Origin: Siphonodentalium dalli | Lineage: Eukaryota > Mollusca > Scaphopoda > Gadilida > Siphonodentaliidae | Assembly (NCBI GenBank): GCA_032622095.1 | Contig: CP136066.1 | Location: forward strand, 144,549,559-144,613,558 | DNA: 64,000 nucleotides | Direction of reading: 5' to 3' | Shown here: positions 36,431 to 48,359 of the stretch, piece after piece | Layout of the letters: every line of letters starts with the position of its first letter | Numbering within the stretch: position 1 is the stretch's first letter | Made by a program: the position numbers and the translations under genes | The notes under the pieces: generated by a model | Database searches by the model: none | Told to the model about the DNA's origin: nothing | Seen by the model: only the letters and a program-made list of their open reading frames with translations

Positions 36431-37966
36431 TTCTGAATTCGATCACTTGCATTAGTCTTTATTTGACATAAAGTCACCAGTGAGAAAATTGATATTGGAA
36501 TACGGCCGCTCAGCCAAGTTACATCTTCATCTTCACTATTTAAATTACACCTGATGCAATGATTCGATTCGAGATTCGATGCGATTCTGAATCATTTAGC
36601 TGATTCGATTCAAGATGAGGATTCGAAATGAAAATGCCCGATTCGCAGGACCCTATCCGTATAAGAATGTTTACGGTATTCGTCGACCCATAGGTTGATC
36701 CCTGGTAAACGGGTCGCGATGTAACAAAAGCTAGCAACCTTCAAACCGCCAATGTTGGGCGAAAATTACAATTTAAGAAAACAATGGTATTACTTCTTTA
36801 ACAACATCATTGACTTCACCAACACCAGAACTAAATTAGCATGACCCACACACATCATATAGCAGGGCCACTTGACCAGGAGCTTGTATACACTTATTTT
36901 GCGAAGGTCATACACCACGACCAGTAACCTGTTGGCAAAACGGATTTCGTTCAAAATATATAGGTTAACATATAATTCACGCTGTTACGTCTATTCTCCA
37001 ATTAATATTTATGTCTGTAGTTCTAGATACTACCGACCTAGTTGGAAGTCTGCCTCCGTGCGGGATGATAGTCAGGTCGTGTGGTGAGGTGACTGGTGAG
37101 TTATAGCCAGGGACGTTGCTAGATAAAATGGTTCCCGTTGGAGGAGGTTGAACTGGAAATGTATGCCCCCGGCCCCCGCCCTCGAATTTGATCATAACCC
37201 TTCTGGAAAGCTTCAACAGAATACTTACCTATACATGTAGTATATATAGTGGTGCTCGAGTGGTCAGGTTACTACGTTTACAGATTCTTTTTTACAGTTT
37301 TTAAACCAGGAAAAGGTCTATTCAACGAAAGACAGTTAGTGCGCACAAATAAACAGACTTAAGAGTCGCATATATAAATAGTGACAGGCGGCATCTAGAT
37401 AGAAAAATTAATTTACAAAACAATTATATCAACTTCTAGATGAAAACATGTTATTACAATATACTTTTACTGACAACGAAGTAGAAACATACATGTAGAT
37501 AATTGTTACCGAATTCCGCGCATTAGACTGGCCCCTATCCCTATCGAACCAGCCACCCGATTCGTAGTAACCTGACCCCATCTGCTGTAGTGGTTGAAAA
37601 CTGATAACCATTTCAGTCCGAACATTTGATCGAAAGTGAGGGCAAATATTAGACTGTTAAGGGCCAGACGCACGTTTTGCCAAAATATCATGCTATTTCA
37701 AAATGGATTTTCACAAAATCTGCTAAGAATTTCTTTGTGAAATTTATGTCCCGTTGTTTTGTGATACTTTGAAATGTGTGTCATTTTTCACGTTTGTGAC
37801 ATCCTGGGTGTCTTTTTGCACGTTTGAGATATCATGTGTGTGTTTTTGTTCGAAACCATGCAACAATGACCAATTCAGAAACACTAAGTCCTATATGAGC
37901 TGAAACGACGACAAATCCCAAAAATATACCAACTAACCAACCCCATTTACCATATTACTAAAGATA
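36431..37966. other. No gene; GATTCGATTC cluster
   Basis: At 36545-36625 the motif GATTCGATTC or its complement occurs several times, a simple degenerate repeat. The rest shows nothing I can support. Confidence 0.45.
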
Positions 37967-38584
37967 TTAACCCTTTCTATACTAAACGTTAGTTCAAATC
38001 AGTTAAAAAGTGTACATATGATATGGTCTATTATTGACTTAGATGTATGTTAAAGGCATGGATAGCCTTCGTGGTGAGTATTCTGTTAAAATAGTCACAC
38101 CCGTTGAAAATGCCATAAACAGAAAGAATGCTAAATTATTGACATGTTTTGTTCTTATACCAATAAATATCTCGTAAATAGTATCTTATTTTCAAGTTCA
38201 TATGCTGTGTTATGTAAACAAAAGACAGGTTCTGTAACTTTTTTGGCTTTTGTTTACATAACAGAGCATATGAACTTGAAAATAACATATCATTTACGCG
38301 ATATTTATGATTGGTATAAGAAAAAAGTCGGTCTATATTTGAATATTCTTTCTGTTTATGGCGGTTTTGATGGATGTGAATATTTTTAACAGCAATACCC
38401 ACCGCCAACGCTAGGTACCGTATCTTTAAGGCGATAAAAGCAGACGACAAATAAATAATAGTGCAGAAGGAGCCCTATTTATAGAGGGATATGTTTAGAT
38501 AATATGTTCAACAAACGACCTATATCTGGACATTTCCAATGGGATAACTACTCATCAATGACGCTTTGGTATATAAGGGGTTAA
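37967..38584. mobile_element. TTAACCCTTTCTATAC MITE split by a nested MITE
   Basis: The left part starts TTAACCCTTTCTATACTAAA; the right part resumes at 38430 (AAAAGCAGACGACAAATAAA) and ends GTATATAAGGGGTTAA. The interruption is exactly the TTAA element 38050-38429. Compare the uninterrupted copy at 56540-56824. Confidence 0.7.
38050..38429. mobile_element. TTAA fold-back MITE nested in another
   Basis: A 380-bp palindrome with ends TTAAAGGCATGGATAGCC and GGTACCGTATCTTTAA, the same length as 57780-58159 and with the same GCTTTTGTTTACATAACA arms. Confidence 0.8.
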
Positions 38585-38638
38585 ATGATCATTCTACTTG
38601 TTGAACATTATATTTTACGATCCAGACACCTCATCCAT

Positions 38639-38890
38639 TTAACCCACTTTTCACTATACATACTTAGTTATAAGTGAATTCCTTTGTAAATGTGGAAATA
38701 ATAAGCTCAACAAAGTTTTGTTGAACTTATTATCTGAACATTTCCCACCAATTAATCTGAATCATTCTGTAGTTTTATTATCTGCCATCTGCTTTTATGT
38801 CCTGTACATCCCTCGAAATGGATAATAGACCATTCCTATGTATACGTTTATAAGTGAATGGGAGAATCCATTTAGTAAAGAAATGAGTAA
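38639..38890. mobile_element. Truncated TTAACCC MITE
   Basis: Starts TTTAACCCACTTTTCACTAT, contains GTTCAACAAAG...GTTGAACTTATTATCTGAAC, and fades after GGGAGAATCCATTTAGTAAA with no right TTAA. Confidence 0.5.
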
Positions 38891-39720
38891 AGAATATAAC
38901 ATTGAACTATTTCCGAAAACTTCAACAACATTAGTTGTATCCTTCCCCAAAACAGGACATCAGTCTGAACTACGCAAACCGTGAACATTTTGTCCTTTGT
39001 TCATCCCGAATTAATCACTGCTATAGGTGGATTCATTGCATGATGAACAAATGGGATTGAATCCGCAAACGAGAGTCATAAGTTCACAGTATATAATTTA
39101 TATAAAAGAATGACGCTGTGTGCTGCCAATTTTGATACAAAATCTATGACGACATCTGCGTTGAGTAAGTTTATTCGCTGTGCGCATTTTAACATCGCAG
39201 TTGAGCGTTCACTTCACTTCACTTTAATTAATAATATGGCTGAAAATAAAGCGAACATTTGATGGGGTGACCAGGGCTCGTGTGCGCATGCGGAGAATGA
39301 AAAGACAACATTGTGGTTATCAACATTGCATTTACGTCATCGTCCTCAACCCACATCATTGAACGCAAAAACCCATCAGTGATGGAAATCCGTGGTATGG
39401 AATCAGCTGATAAATAGTAGAGTTTATAAACGCCGAACATAGCCGACGGACCCCGCTGTGTCTTCAGACGCTAATCTAAACGATCAGATGCTGCCAAACA
39501 CCAAAGCGTGTTACCAAATTATATTTCTTACTTTATCATTAAATTAGATTTGTTGGAGTCTTTGAAACATCGTTTTAACCCCCTATCTACTGAATGCACC
39601 CGGCCATTCGGTTTTAGAAGCAAGGTCTATTTTAACTTTTAAGCGAGATCACTGGGTCGCGGTCGTATTTGATTCATCCAGCTCCGTTCCGTGGTTTCAG
39701 AGATTCTTCCAGCCCCGCGG
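38891..39720. other. No recognised gene
   Basis: No supported feature. CACTTCACTTCACTT at 39210 is a short simple repeat. Confidence 0.4.
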
Positions 39721-39862
39721 TTCCGTGGTTTTAGTTCTACAGGTCAAAGTTTTGGAGTAGCATTTCCATATATGGAGCTTTTGAATTATTCATGACGTCC
39801 ATGTATTGAATGCTACTCCAGAATTAATTAACTTTGGCATGTGTACACTAAAACCACGGACC
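39721..39862. repeat. Fold-back repeat, 140 bp
   Basis: CCGTGGTTTTAGT and ACTAAAACCACGG close the ends; GGAGTAGCATT and AATGCTACTCC close the inner stem. Confidence 0.6.
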
Positions 39863-39929
39863 GGACCTGGTGGATCCAATATGGCCGCTAGTTAGTGACA
39901 GCTAGGGCGTATTCATCTGGAGTGATGTC

Positions 39930-40078
39930 CAGGTAATATATATAAGCAGACGACAGACAATACAAGTGCATGCAATGCAAGGATTCCTATATCCTATATG
40001 GTCGTCTGTTGAACTTGTTATCTGGACATTTACAATGGAACTTACTCGCCGATGAGTATTTAGAAAAGAGAGGGTTAA
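39930..40078. mobile_element. Right-end fragment of TTAACCC MITE
   Basis: GCAGACGACAGACAATACAA, GTTGAACTTGTTATCTGGAC and AGAGAGGGTTAA match the right half of 37967-38584. Confidence 0.5.
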
Positions 40079-40313
40079 CTTAATCATTGATTGTCAGTCA
40101 CCGAAGAACGAACGAGCAGAAGTCAAACATAAGACAAATGTTCGCATGCACGTCTTCAAGACAGACGTTTGTGTTTTTAACACATGTGAAAAATTTCTGG
40201 TCCTTGACTTTTCTTTTTAATTAACACATGACTTGTGTTACACACATATAACAGTTTTGATTTACCACCCACTGTAAATCATTTCAAAATCTTCAAACTT
40301 CAAATTAGATATA

Positions 40314-40350
40314 GAATTAAACTAGCTGGGATACCCGGCGTTGCTCGGAT
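40314..40350 (+). repeat. TAGCTGGGATACCCGGCGTTGC motif
   Basis: CTAGCTGGGATACCCGGCG followed by TTGCTCGG resembles a terminal motif common to dispersed repeats in many invertebrate genomes. Only one end is seen here. Confidence 0.4.
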
Positions 40351-40605
40351 AAAGAAGATTGGAAACAACTTGAAGTGTTTTGATATGAATTTACTCAATT
40401 TCAAAGAACTTCTTTGTACACCGCATTGTTGATATTCCCTTATGCTGCATGATTAATAAGTATTGTGATGATCCAACCCTCGAGCACCCAACGTAGAACT
40501 GATAAATTAATGGCAATGGGAATCATGATGTGGTTTAGATAAAGAGCTTATGCTATTCGATGCGATGTGTGACGTTATAAAGTGCGGTCTGTATATTAAC
40601 AATAA

Positions 40606-40660
40606 CGAGCGTTCACTGCTCATCTATTCCTGGTATGGTAGGAATAAAGAGCGTTCTGTT
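40606..40660 (-). repeat. Paired AACGCTCTTTAT module, 40.6 kb
   Basis: The minus strand shows GAACGCTCTTTATTCC and GAACGCTCGTTATTG, 42 bp apart, with CCATACCAGGAATAG between. Outside any element I can delimit. Confidence 0.6.
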
Positions 40661-40934
40661 CGCTTATGTGCGCAACATGTTAACTACATTCCATGCGAAG
40701 TCTCATTTGGTCTTGCTAAGACACCTGATGTCAACGGGGCCTATCTAATAAGATTCCCCGGGTAAAATTATCCTTATATACAAATAATCAGCTCCGGTGG
40801 TCCAGCTGTTTGGTCGCCTATAGCCTGACAAACAAATTGCGAACAAAAAGAAATGAGTTTTATTAGTATAGATTTAGGGCAATTGTGTTCATGATTGTTC
40901 GTCTTGATTGCTTGATTATGATTGAATATCTTTG

Positions 40935-41237
40935 TTAGGGATTTAGGAGTGGAACCGGGACGAGTTTGAAGGTGTGTACCGGGGCCCTTCCCTGCAACCC
41001 GCTGCTGTTACGGAGTCTGGTGGCTTCAAGACGGATTTGTTGAGATGCCTCTATGGCTGATTTTGTATTCTCGCTGACAATTTTGGATGAAGCCATCAGC
41101 TCGTTGGTCGATCTCACTAGTTCGGCTAGCTCCGCCGCTGAGATGGAGGACCAGCCGCTGGTGTTGTTGAAACTGGTTGAGATGGGGACACCGGGTCTTG
41201 ATGGTATTCCGGTATCGGTAAAGTATCCATCTCCACG
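40935..41237 (-). pseudogene. Eroded ORF of unknown origin, C-terminal part
   Basis: A 100-codon open frame reads FTDTGIPSRPGVPISTSFNN, SGWSSISAAELAELVRSTNE, LMASSKIVSENTKSAIEASQ, ends VPVPLLNP then TAA. It has the look of real protein: a Ser/Thr/Pro-rich segment and then a heptad-like helix. Upstream the likely continuation (SDQTWFHSALYKESNWRIFN, then HVFDVEMDT) is in another frame, so a frameshift lies near 41240. A fragment of the preceding sequence is repeated at 41593-41690, which suggests a mobile element. I cannot assign a family. Confidence 0.4.
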
Positions 41238-41304
41238 TCAAATACATGATTAAATATCCTCCAATTGCTCTCTTTGTATAGAGCGGAATGAAACCATGTT
41301 TGGT

Positions 41305-41690
41305 CAGAGAGACCAGCCAACAATCATTAGGAGATACTTTCACGGGAAATAATTGTTTTCTTAATTATTTCTGGCTTGTGTTTTTTATTCGCATGGTTCT
41401 TTTTTCAGAATCTTTTTTTCAAGGTTCTTTATTCCGAATGTAAAACATCAGACAATTGTTCGCATGCACGTCTTCAAGACAGCCGTTTGTGGTTTAGCAC
41501 ATACGCATACGAACATTTATCTGATGTTTGACTTTTTTTTATAATTAACACATGACTTGTGTACACAGTTTTGATTTAAATATAGAAAATAGAGACCAGC
41601 TAACAATCATCAGGAGATTCTGTCACGGGAAATAATTGTTTTCTTAATTATTTTTGGCTTGGATTCTTTATTCGCAAGGTTCATTTTTTT
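41305..41690 (+). repeat. Duplicated block, period about 290 bp
   Basis: CACGGGAAATAATTGTTTTC with flanking GAGACCAGC appears at 41300-41400 and 41590-41690. A neighbouring block (TTCGCATGCACGTCTTCAAG) occurs at 40141 and 41458. Confidence 0.65.
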
Positions 41691-41700
41691 TATATCAAGA

Positions 41701-41786
41701 GGGTTCTTTATTCCGAAGGTTCTTTATTCCGAAAGTAACATACCACAAGGATTCTATGTATCCGACGGTTCTTTACTCCGAAATAA
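41701..41786 (+). repeat. TTCTTTATTCCGAAGG array
   Basis: About four units of 17-18 bp, a variant of the 13- and 18-kb arrays. Inverted counterpart at 42310-42425. Confidence 0.7.
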
Positions 41787-41954
41787 GTTAGGAAATTGTA
41801 TTATATTGTTTGTTGAAAACTCAATATATGAAGCATTTAAACATGCACCATCCGAATCGACATCACGTGACGACTGTAGTGCATTATCTAATACCTGAAC
41901 AATTATTAGCTTCAACTTATGAGCCCATTCATGCAGCGTTGGGATGATTACACG

Positions 41955-42090
41955 CCACTTTAATCGAATACGATTACAAATACTTTGGATTTATATGATT
42001 ACGATTACATATTTTGAAAAATGTATTTGATTACTGATTACAGGCGATTACTCCAAATTTTGTAATCGATTACTCTGATTACGATTACCC
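41955..42090. repeat. GATTACGATTAC cluster
   Basis: Repeated GATTAC/GTAATC hexamers, including TTTTGTAATCGATTAC. It lies between the two inverted arrays. Confidence 0.55.
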
Positions 42091-42309
42091 CAACCCTGCA
42101 TCCATGACAAGTTTTTATATCGACTTTTAAAATGTGTTATTTCACCATGTTTTAGATTTTTTTCAGACACCTAAACGATTATCAGGATAAAGCTAGAGTG
42201 TCATGTGTCCGCCTATATATTTATAGTTTTAAAACTTGTTCCGACGTTGGTTATTACTGGCAGCTATATAGGAGTATACACGTGGGTACTTTCGGGAGAA
42301 TGAACCCTC

Positions 42310-42425
42310 TTGGTACGCTCGGAATAAAGAACTTTCGGAATAAAGAACATTCGGAACAAAGCACCTTCGGAATAAAGAACCTTTGTAATAATGAACCTTC
42401 GGAATAAAGAATCGTCGAAATAAAG
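42310..42425 (-). repeat. TTCTTTATTCCGAAGG array, inverted
   Basis: About six units (CGGAATAAAGAACCTT) in the opposite orientation to 41701-41786, with GAACCCTC next to it as in the left array. Confidence 0.7.
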
Positions 42426-43450
42426 ACATGGCCCCATTTTTTCCACGATCCGGGACAGAAAATGTGGTCATGTTTTGGAACTTTACTACTTTTTTATATT
42501 GAGATTCTATCTTTTAGAATACTTTCAGGTGGAATATTTGTAACAGCAGATCTTCCTTGTGGGTTAATTTGGGAACCACAATGCAATCGTGTTTTCAAAG
42601 TTTGTTGTTATTACTGTAAATGGTGCCAGGAAAAGATAGAACATCTGTAAGATTTTGTTAATTTAATCTACCATTCTAAAATTTTCAGTTAGTTTTTTTT
42701 TGCCAACCAATATTAAGTGTGAAATGTGTTGATTTAAATCAAAGCTATATTCTCCTACTTTCGTAATTTGTTTTGACTGAACTGGCTATCAGTTGAAAAA
42801 GTTCCAACCATAGAGGGTTTCATTATGATATTTTCCAACAACTGAAAAGCTTGATCGAATTACGAGGTGGAAAATTCCAAGCCAAGTTGGAATGGAAATG
42901 GAATTTTCTGGACTTGAGTTCAAGTGGGTGCAGTTGAAACCCATCCAACCACACCCCTGGTTATACCACGGATCAGACGGCTGGTATAATGACTAGTCAA
43001 CAGTCCGACCTCCATTGTCAACTACATGTACGTCGTGGTTTGCACGCTACGGAATTTAGGAGGCGCCCCATATTCCTGTATTTTCAAATTCAACAATTTG
43101 AAGGGGAAAATTATTATCCTCTATAACCAATGTATGCGATAGTAATAAAACAACACCTATTTACACTCAGAATAGGAAACATGAACTATAAAATAAAACA
43201 CCAGTACACATGACTAAACACCTCTGCGCACATGCACGATTAAATAGCTAAATATACTTAATCTGGGTTCACGATTAGATATCGATTGATATTCAAATGC
43301 AGTAACAGGTGACACGCGATATTAGGATTACATTTCGAAATAAGTATCCCGAGTTAATCGGAAGGGTGATAACTGTATATAGATTTGTGTGAAAGAATTT
43401 ACAACACCACAATTGAACAACTTCGGGCAATGTAAGTCAAATTATTCCAT
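42426..43450. other. No recognised gene
   Basis: A 62-codon cysteine-containing frame at 42462-42650 has no recognisable pattern. Otherwise nothing supported. Confidence 0.4.
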
Positions 43451-43453
43451 TGA

Positions 43454-44078
43454 GTTGGAACCAACAGCCAAAACCTCACCAACCTCTACCAAATCTACGT
43501 CCGTCCAGTCATGGAGTACGGAGCCGTCATCCTCATAGCAGCCCCAAAGACTTACATCGAAAAACTACAGAAAGTACAGAATAAAGCCCTCCGCATCGCG
43601 CTCCGCCAACCACCATGGACACTGAACAACGCCCTCCACGACGCATGCAGCGAACATACCCACGATAAACCAAAGACTGATGGAACTTAGAAACATGACA
43701 CTGGCCCGACTAGACAACAGCCCACTTCTCATAGAACTCCAAGTTAGAAACCAACTACTCACCACGAAAAAGACGAAGTCCATGCATCCTCCAACTTGAC
43801 GAAACAGACAGAACAATATAAACCTCAACAATGAATAGACATAACATATAACTTTCTGCAATCCTAAAGAGACCGTCAACCTCAACAGCACCAGACTCCT
43901 CCACCACGCTTCCATCGCAAGCTTGCCTCCAACTACAGTATCAACGACAGCCACAAAGATCGATTTTCATCGAAGAATCAAGAAAGGGTGAAGGGACGTC
44001 CAAACTGTAGTCCGAACATCCTACCAGGCATTCGGTCGGGAACGACTCTATACTACTACTATACTACTACTATAGTTG
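43454..44078 (+). mobile_element. LINE remnant (Jockey/CR1-like), frameshifted
   Basis: The first frame reads GTNSQNLTNLYQIYVRPVME, YGAVILIAAPKTYIEKLQKV, QNKALRIALRQPPWTLNNAL. This is the end of the reverse transcriptase domain (LYxxYVRPVxEYGxxxW-like block and IEKLQKVQNKALR). Near 43658 the frame shifts by one to PTINQRLMELRNMTLARLDN and stops near 43801. A TACTAC-rich stretch at 44046-44072 is a plausible 3' tail. GC content is higher than in the surroundings. Inactive. Confidence 0.7.
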
Positions 44079-44412
44079 GAGGATTTGGGTGCCGCTCTTC
44101 AAAATAACTTCTTCAAACATCTCCGTTATTTCGATCGTCAATAATCTTGGCCTCAATTCTAACCTCGCGTGCCACGTGTTATTGCGATTTACTATCAATC
44201 GCTATCTAATCGTGAACCTCGATTAGGTATCTTTCGCTAATCGTGTGTGTATATTGGCTGGACATAACAAGCCATGTAGGTGCCCGAATAAACATGGTAA
44301 GTTTTTTTGTTAATTCACGGATTCCATGACGGTTGGCGTGTAATAAACACAGACGGACACGATTGTTTTAATTGGGTTGTCGATGCGGCATTTGTGCCAT
44401 GCATATATAGCG

Positions 44413-44926
44413 GAGCCTACCACCCCCTGGAATCCGGCTTTAAAACAGATCCGTATCCAGTTTGAGGAAGATGGCCTCTTCGCACAATTTCATGATAAAA
44501 CAATAATAGGTCAGTTCTCCATAAAACCCATGTGACTGGGTCTTTGTATAATGTGTAGAGTGTATTGTTATGGCCCCAAATGTAGACTCTCGCAGAAAAC
44601 AGAACATTACAATTTATTGGACAGAATACATGTCCTTGCCATGATTCTGCTTCTTACCAAGGATATAAAATGTCTTCAGTCTGAGGATAAATTTGGTCGA
44701 CAGTCGTAGGACTGGTATGTCACATATCCAGACTAGGGATCGATGTGTATAATGATTTAAAATACGAAGAAAATATAATAATAAAAAGGAATAAATTGTA
44801 ACATTTCGCTCGAAATATCGGATAAGTTTATTCAGTCGGAATCCGGCATGCGTTACGGTTTGGAATCTGACGTACGGCTTTAAAACGGGCGGAATCCGGC
44901 ATACGAAAAGAAGGGGTGATAGGCTC
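44413..44926. mobile_element. Possible short TIR element, 0.5 kb
   Basis: GGAGCCTACCACCCC at the left pairs with GGGGTGATAGGCTC at the right. GGAATCCGGC occurs next to both ends. No clear target duplication. Confidence 0.45.
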
Positions 44927-45524
44927 ATATCGGAAGTATAGAACTCGAGACTATGCCTCTCGTTCTATCGTTCCGCGCGTTCGCACTAGTGTACATGTAT
45001 AGTTCGTTCTGTTCGTGAATTACTTATAGTATAGTAACTCGATTAGTCTGGTCCGATTACACCAATCGTTCAGATTGTATAGTGAACTAAAAGTAACGAG
45101 ACCGGATACCCTTTAATGACCGATCCTATCTCGTCCTATAAAAATATACTGCCTTATCTCAAGATGTACAAGAGAAACGCACGCCATCACGAGTGACATA
45201 CCGCTGAGTCAATAAAATATCAAAAAGGTATGAGTACGTCAGGGAGCAACGTTACGAGATTCGGAACTGACATTGAACCTGGTTACTATCAATGTTAAGT
45301 GCAAATAGATGTGATACTTATTTATTTTTCGAAATATGTACTATGTTCAATAAAAGTAAGAAAAGTCTCCTAACTCATACACTATCAAGATGGGACTTTC
45401 ACATGATTATATACTGTGAAAAAAAACATTATTAAATATAATGAAAGTGTCAACTTGGAGAGTTGGTAATTCCATGTGTTACAGTCAATGGAGCGAGTAA
45501 GAATGTGGAAAGTTGAATTGTCTA
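44927..45524. other. No recognised gene
   Basis: No supported feature. Confidence 0.4.
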
Positions 45525-46640
45525 AGTAGTAAGATGGCTGCCGGTGACCATGTTTTTCTTAAGAATTTTCAGAAAAATTAGATGACTCCCATCTAGTTGT
45601 AATCCAGAAGAAATATTTGAAATTAAGTAACGACCGGACAAGGGGTGTCGTCTGCAGGGTGTCACAAAGGACTAAACACACAAAGAGTAACATTCAAGAT
45701 GGCCGCTGGCGGCCATGTTTTCTAAAGAATTCGGAAAACATTCTACCGTTTGATGACGATCGGTTGTATGCAGGGTGTGCCAATGGATTTAGTCATTAAA
45801 AGAGTAAAATCAAAGATGGCTGCCTGTGGCCATGCTTTTTTCATAAAACAATATTCAAAAACGATAGCTCACATCTAGAGGTGATCCTAAACTTGAACAT
45901 GCTTATAGATTCAAATTTTAAATACAATATGGCTGCTGGCGGTCATGTTTTTGTAGACGAATTTCGGAGGGAAAATTGTGGTTTCCATCTAGAGGTCACC
46001 CGGAAGATTCATATGACATTTGGTGATGATCGGATGAGGGACGTGGCCTGTGCCGAAAGTATTAGTTAAACAAAGAGTAAAATCCAAGATGGCCGCTGGC
46101 TGCGATGTTTTTCAACGAAATTCGGAACTAATTGATGGCGTTTATCGAGAGGACATCCCGATGTTTGGCAATGATCGGATGATGGATGTGGTCTGTATAA
46201 TGTGCCAAGAGAGTTAGCCATGCAAAGAATAAAAACCAAGATGGCAATGTTTATTTGCTGAATTACTCCGAAATGACTCGTTCCAATCTACATGTTAATT
46301 TCATTATCATCAGACGTACGGCCTGTAGCCCGTTCAATTTGATTTTCATTGTTTTATACTGAACACCACGACGACGGCCATATATTTTGGCCGAATAACA
46401 CCAAAATGACTCGTTCTCATCTACATGCAAATTAACCACGACACATTTCGTTATTATTAGACAACGGTCTGTAATCCGTGCTAATTTATTGAATTATGAA
46501 ATCCAAGATGGCCACTGCATGACGGCCATGTTGTTTTGCCGAATGACCCATTCTCAGCTATATGTCAATGTCAACAGCCATGACAAATTTCACAATGATC
46601 TGACCAAAAAGTACGACCTGTAGTCCGTGCAAATGCTGTC
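45525..46640 (+). repeat. Degenerate tandem repeat, AAGATGGCCGCTGG units
   Basis: Seven diverged units of about 110-260 bp, each with (C)AAGATGGCNGC-type sequence (45533, 45698, 45816, 45929, 46087, 46240, 46506) and often GATGATCGGATG before it. Homologous to 62390-62990. Confidence 0.75.
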
Positions 46641-46716
46641 CAGAAACCCCCTGTACCTTTTGGACGAGAGACGACACCATCAAACCTGAGTAATGTTCTA
46701 AAAATGTAACATCAAT

Positions 46717-48350
46717 CAGGGGGGGGGTAGTAACAAATTAGCAGGAAGGTATGCCGTTATTTTGCATCTGGAATTTTCGGGGACCCACCACCACCAAACC
46801 TGCAAAAAAAGAGTTTTAGTCCTAATATTTTTACACCTACCCCCCAAATCTCACTAAAATTGGTCTAAAATCTCATAAAACTCTACTGATATCACTCTTA
46901 TGACTGGGATTGATCTCAATTAGTTCAAATAACAGTTTAACATGTTTCAGAAGCTGTTTTAATTGAACAAATATTTTTTTATAACTTGCTGATCATCTGT
47001 AAACCTAGGTCATTGTGCAGAATACACAAAATTTCATAATTTCTAAATATTTCCTGATTAGTCTGTCAACCAGCCCATGCCACTTATGTTAGTCTACTGG
47101 AGCAACTTAGTTCTATTATACTAAACTAGCTGAAACAGGCTCCCTTTGCGAGCCTATATTCAGCACCGGAGATACATGTGGCCCCCTTTGTTGGACTTCG
47201 CACACATTTTGATCTTAGACAGACCCTTCACTCAGCGGCGGCCCCTTTGTGCGCTTCAAGCACATATTTGGTCATTGAAACATTTTGATTTATATATATT
47301 GTTTTAAAATACTTTTTTTTAAAGATTGAGTTCCTTGGTCAATTTAACAAAACCAATTTTATTTTATTTTTTTTAATTACAAATTTTGAAAAACTAATAC
47401 CATTATAACATCCGTCAGGTTACCCCCGAGTCACCACACCAAATTTGGTGAACTAGGTCCATGGGTCTGAGAGAAAACTCCGGACAGATCCTACTCGTTT
47501 ATATATGTAGATGACAAGCAGTCACAGCACTATACCAGACTTGCGTATTTTCGGTCTTGTGAGAGATCATCTGAGTTGAAAGACATGCAAATAATTCACT
47601 GATTGGATTGATGCACTGATGACAGATATTTTCTACCCACTGATAGTCAAATTAATGTTTGAGACAGTTGCTCGCTCTTTTTTGCATGCCCACAATGATC
47701 ATCAAGGACAAGTTTATTTATATATGCAAACTTAGTTCATTGTACAGGATACATACCATTCCATAATTTCTAACCATTTCCCGATTAGTCTGTCAACCAG
47801 CCCATTATCTAGCATTATGCCTTAACACTTTTGTTAGTCTACTGGAGCAATCTCTGTTATAATAAATGACAAACAGTCACTATGCCAGACTTGGATATTT
47901 TAGGTGTTGTGAAAGTAACAGATCATATGAGTTGATATACATGCAAATATTTCACTGATTGGCTTGATGCTCTGATGAACAGTGTGATTATATTCTAGCC
48001 ATTGATAGTCACATTAATGTTTGAGGCAGTTGCTCTTTTTCCAAGCAGCTTCTTTCCGAAGGGTGTCGGGAAGGCATTTTTTTTACCCCACCGCCCGATA
48101 TGCAACAATCCATATAGCTTAAATTTCTTAATGTCATCTCTCCTAAGGCCCATATGAGGTCCCAGTAACATAAATATGGTGTTTTTGCAGTTATAAATTC
48201 TTATATGTTTTTAACTGTTACAAATGTCATATAAGGGCACAAAAGGGCTTTAGTAAAAAAAATTGCATGGTGTAAAAAAAACGCGTTTTTTGCCCCTCGG
48301 CTGACCCACCACCCCGGCATACCTTCCTGCAAATGTTTTACTACCCCGCT
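46717..48350. mobile_element. hAT-like non-autonomous element, 1634 bp
   Basis: Direct repeats ACATCAAT flank it at 46709-46716 and 48351-48358, an 8-bp target duplication as made by hAT transposases. TIRs of about 40 bp share GGGGTAGTAA and GCAGGAAGGTATGCCG. Internally, 47030-47115 and 47510-47670 are repeated at 47740-47850 and 47865-48040. No transposase frame survives. Confidence 0.75.
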
Positions 48351-48359
48351 ACATCAATG

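Noticed and set aside
43565-43954. 129-codon minus-strand frame with hydrophobic stretches.
   Set aside because: It is antisense to a LINE reverse transcriptase remnant read on the plus strand; the plus-strand reading has family motifs.
45525-46640. Translation or binding significance of repeated AAGATGGCNGC (Kozak- or YY1-like) motifs.
   Set aside because: The motif recurs only as part of a degenerate tandem repeat family; no separate evidence for function.
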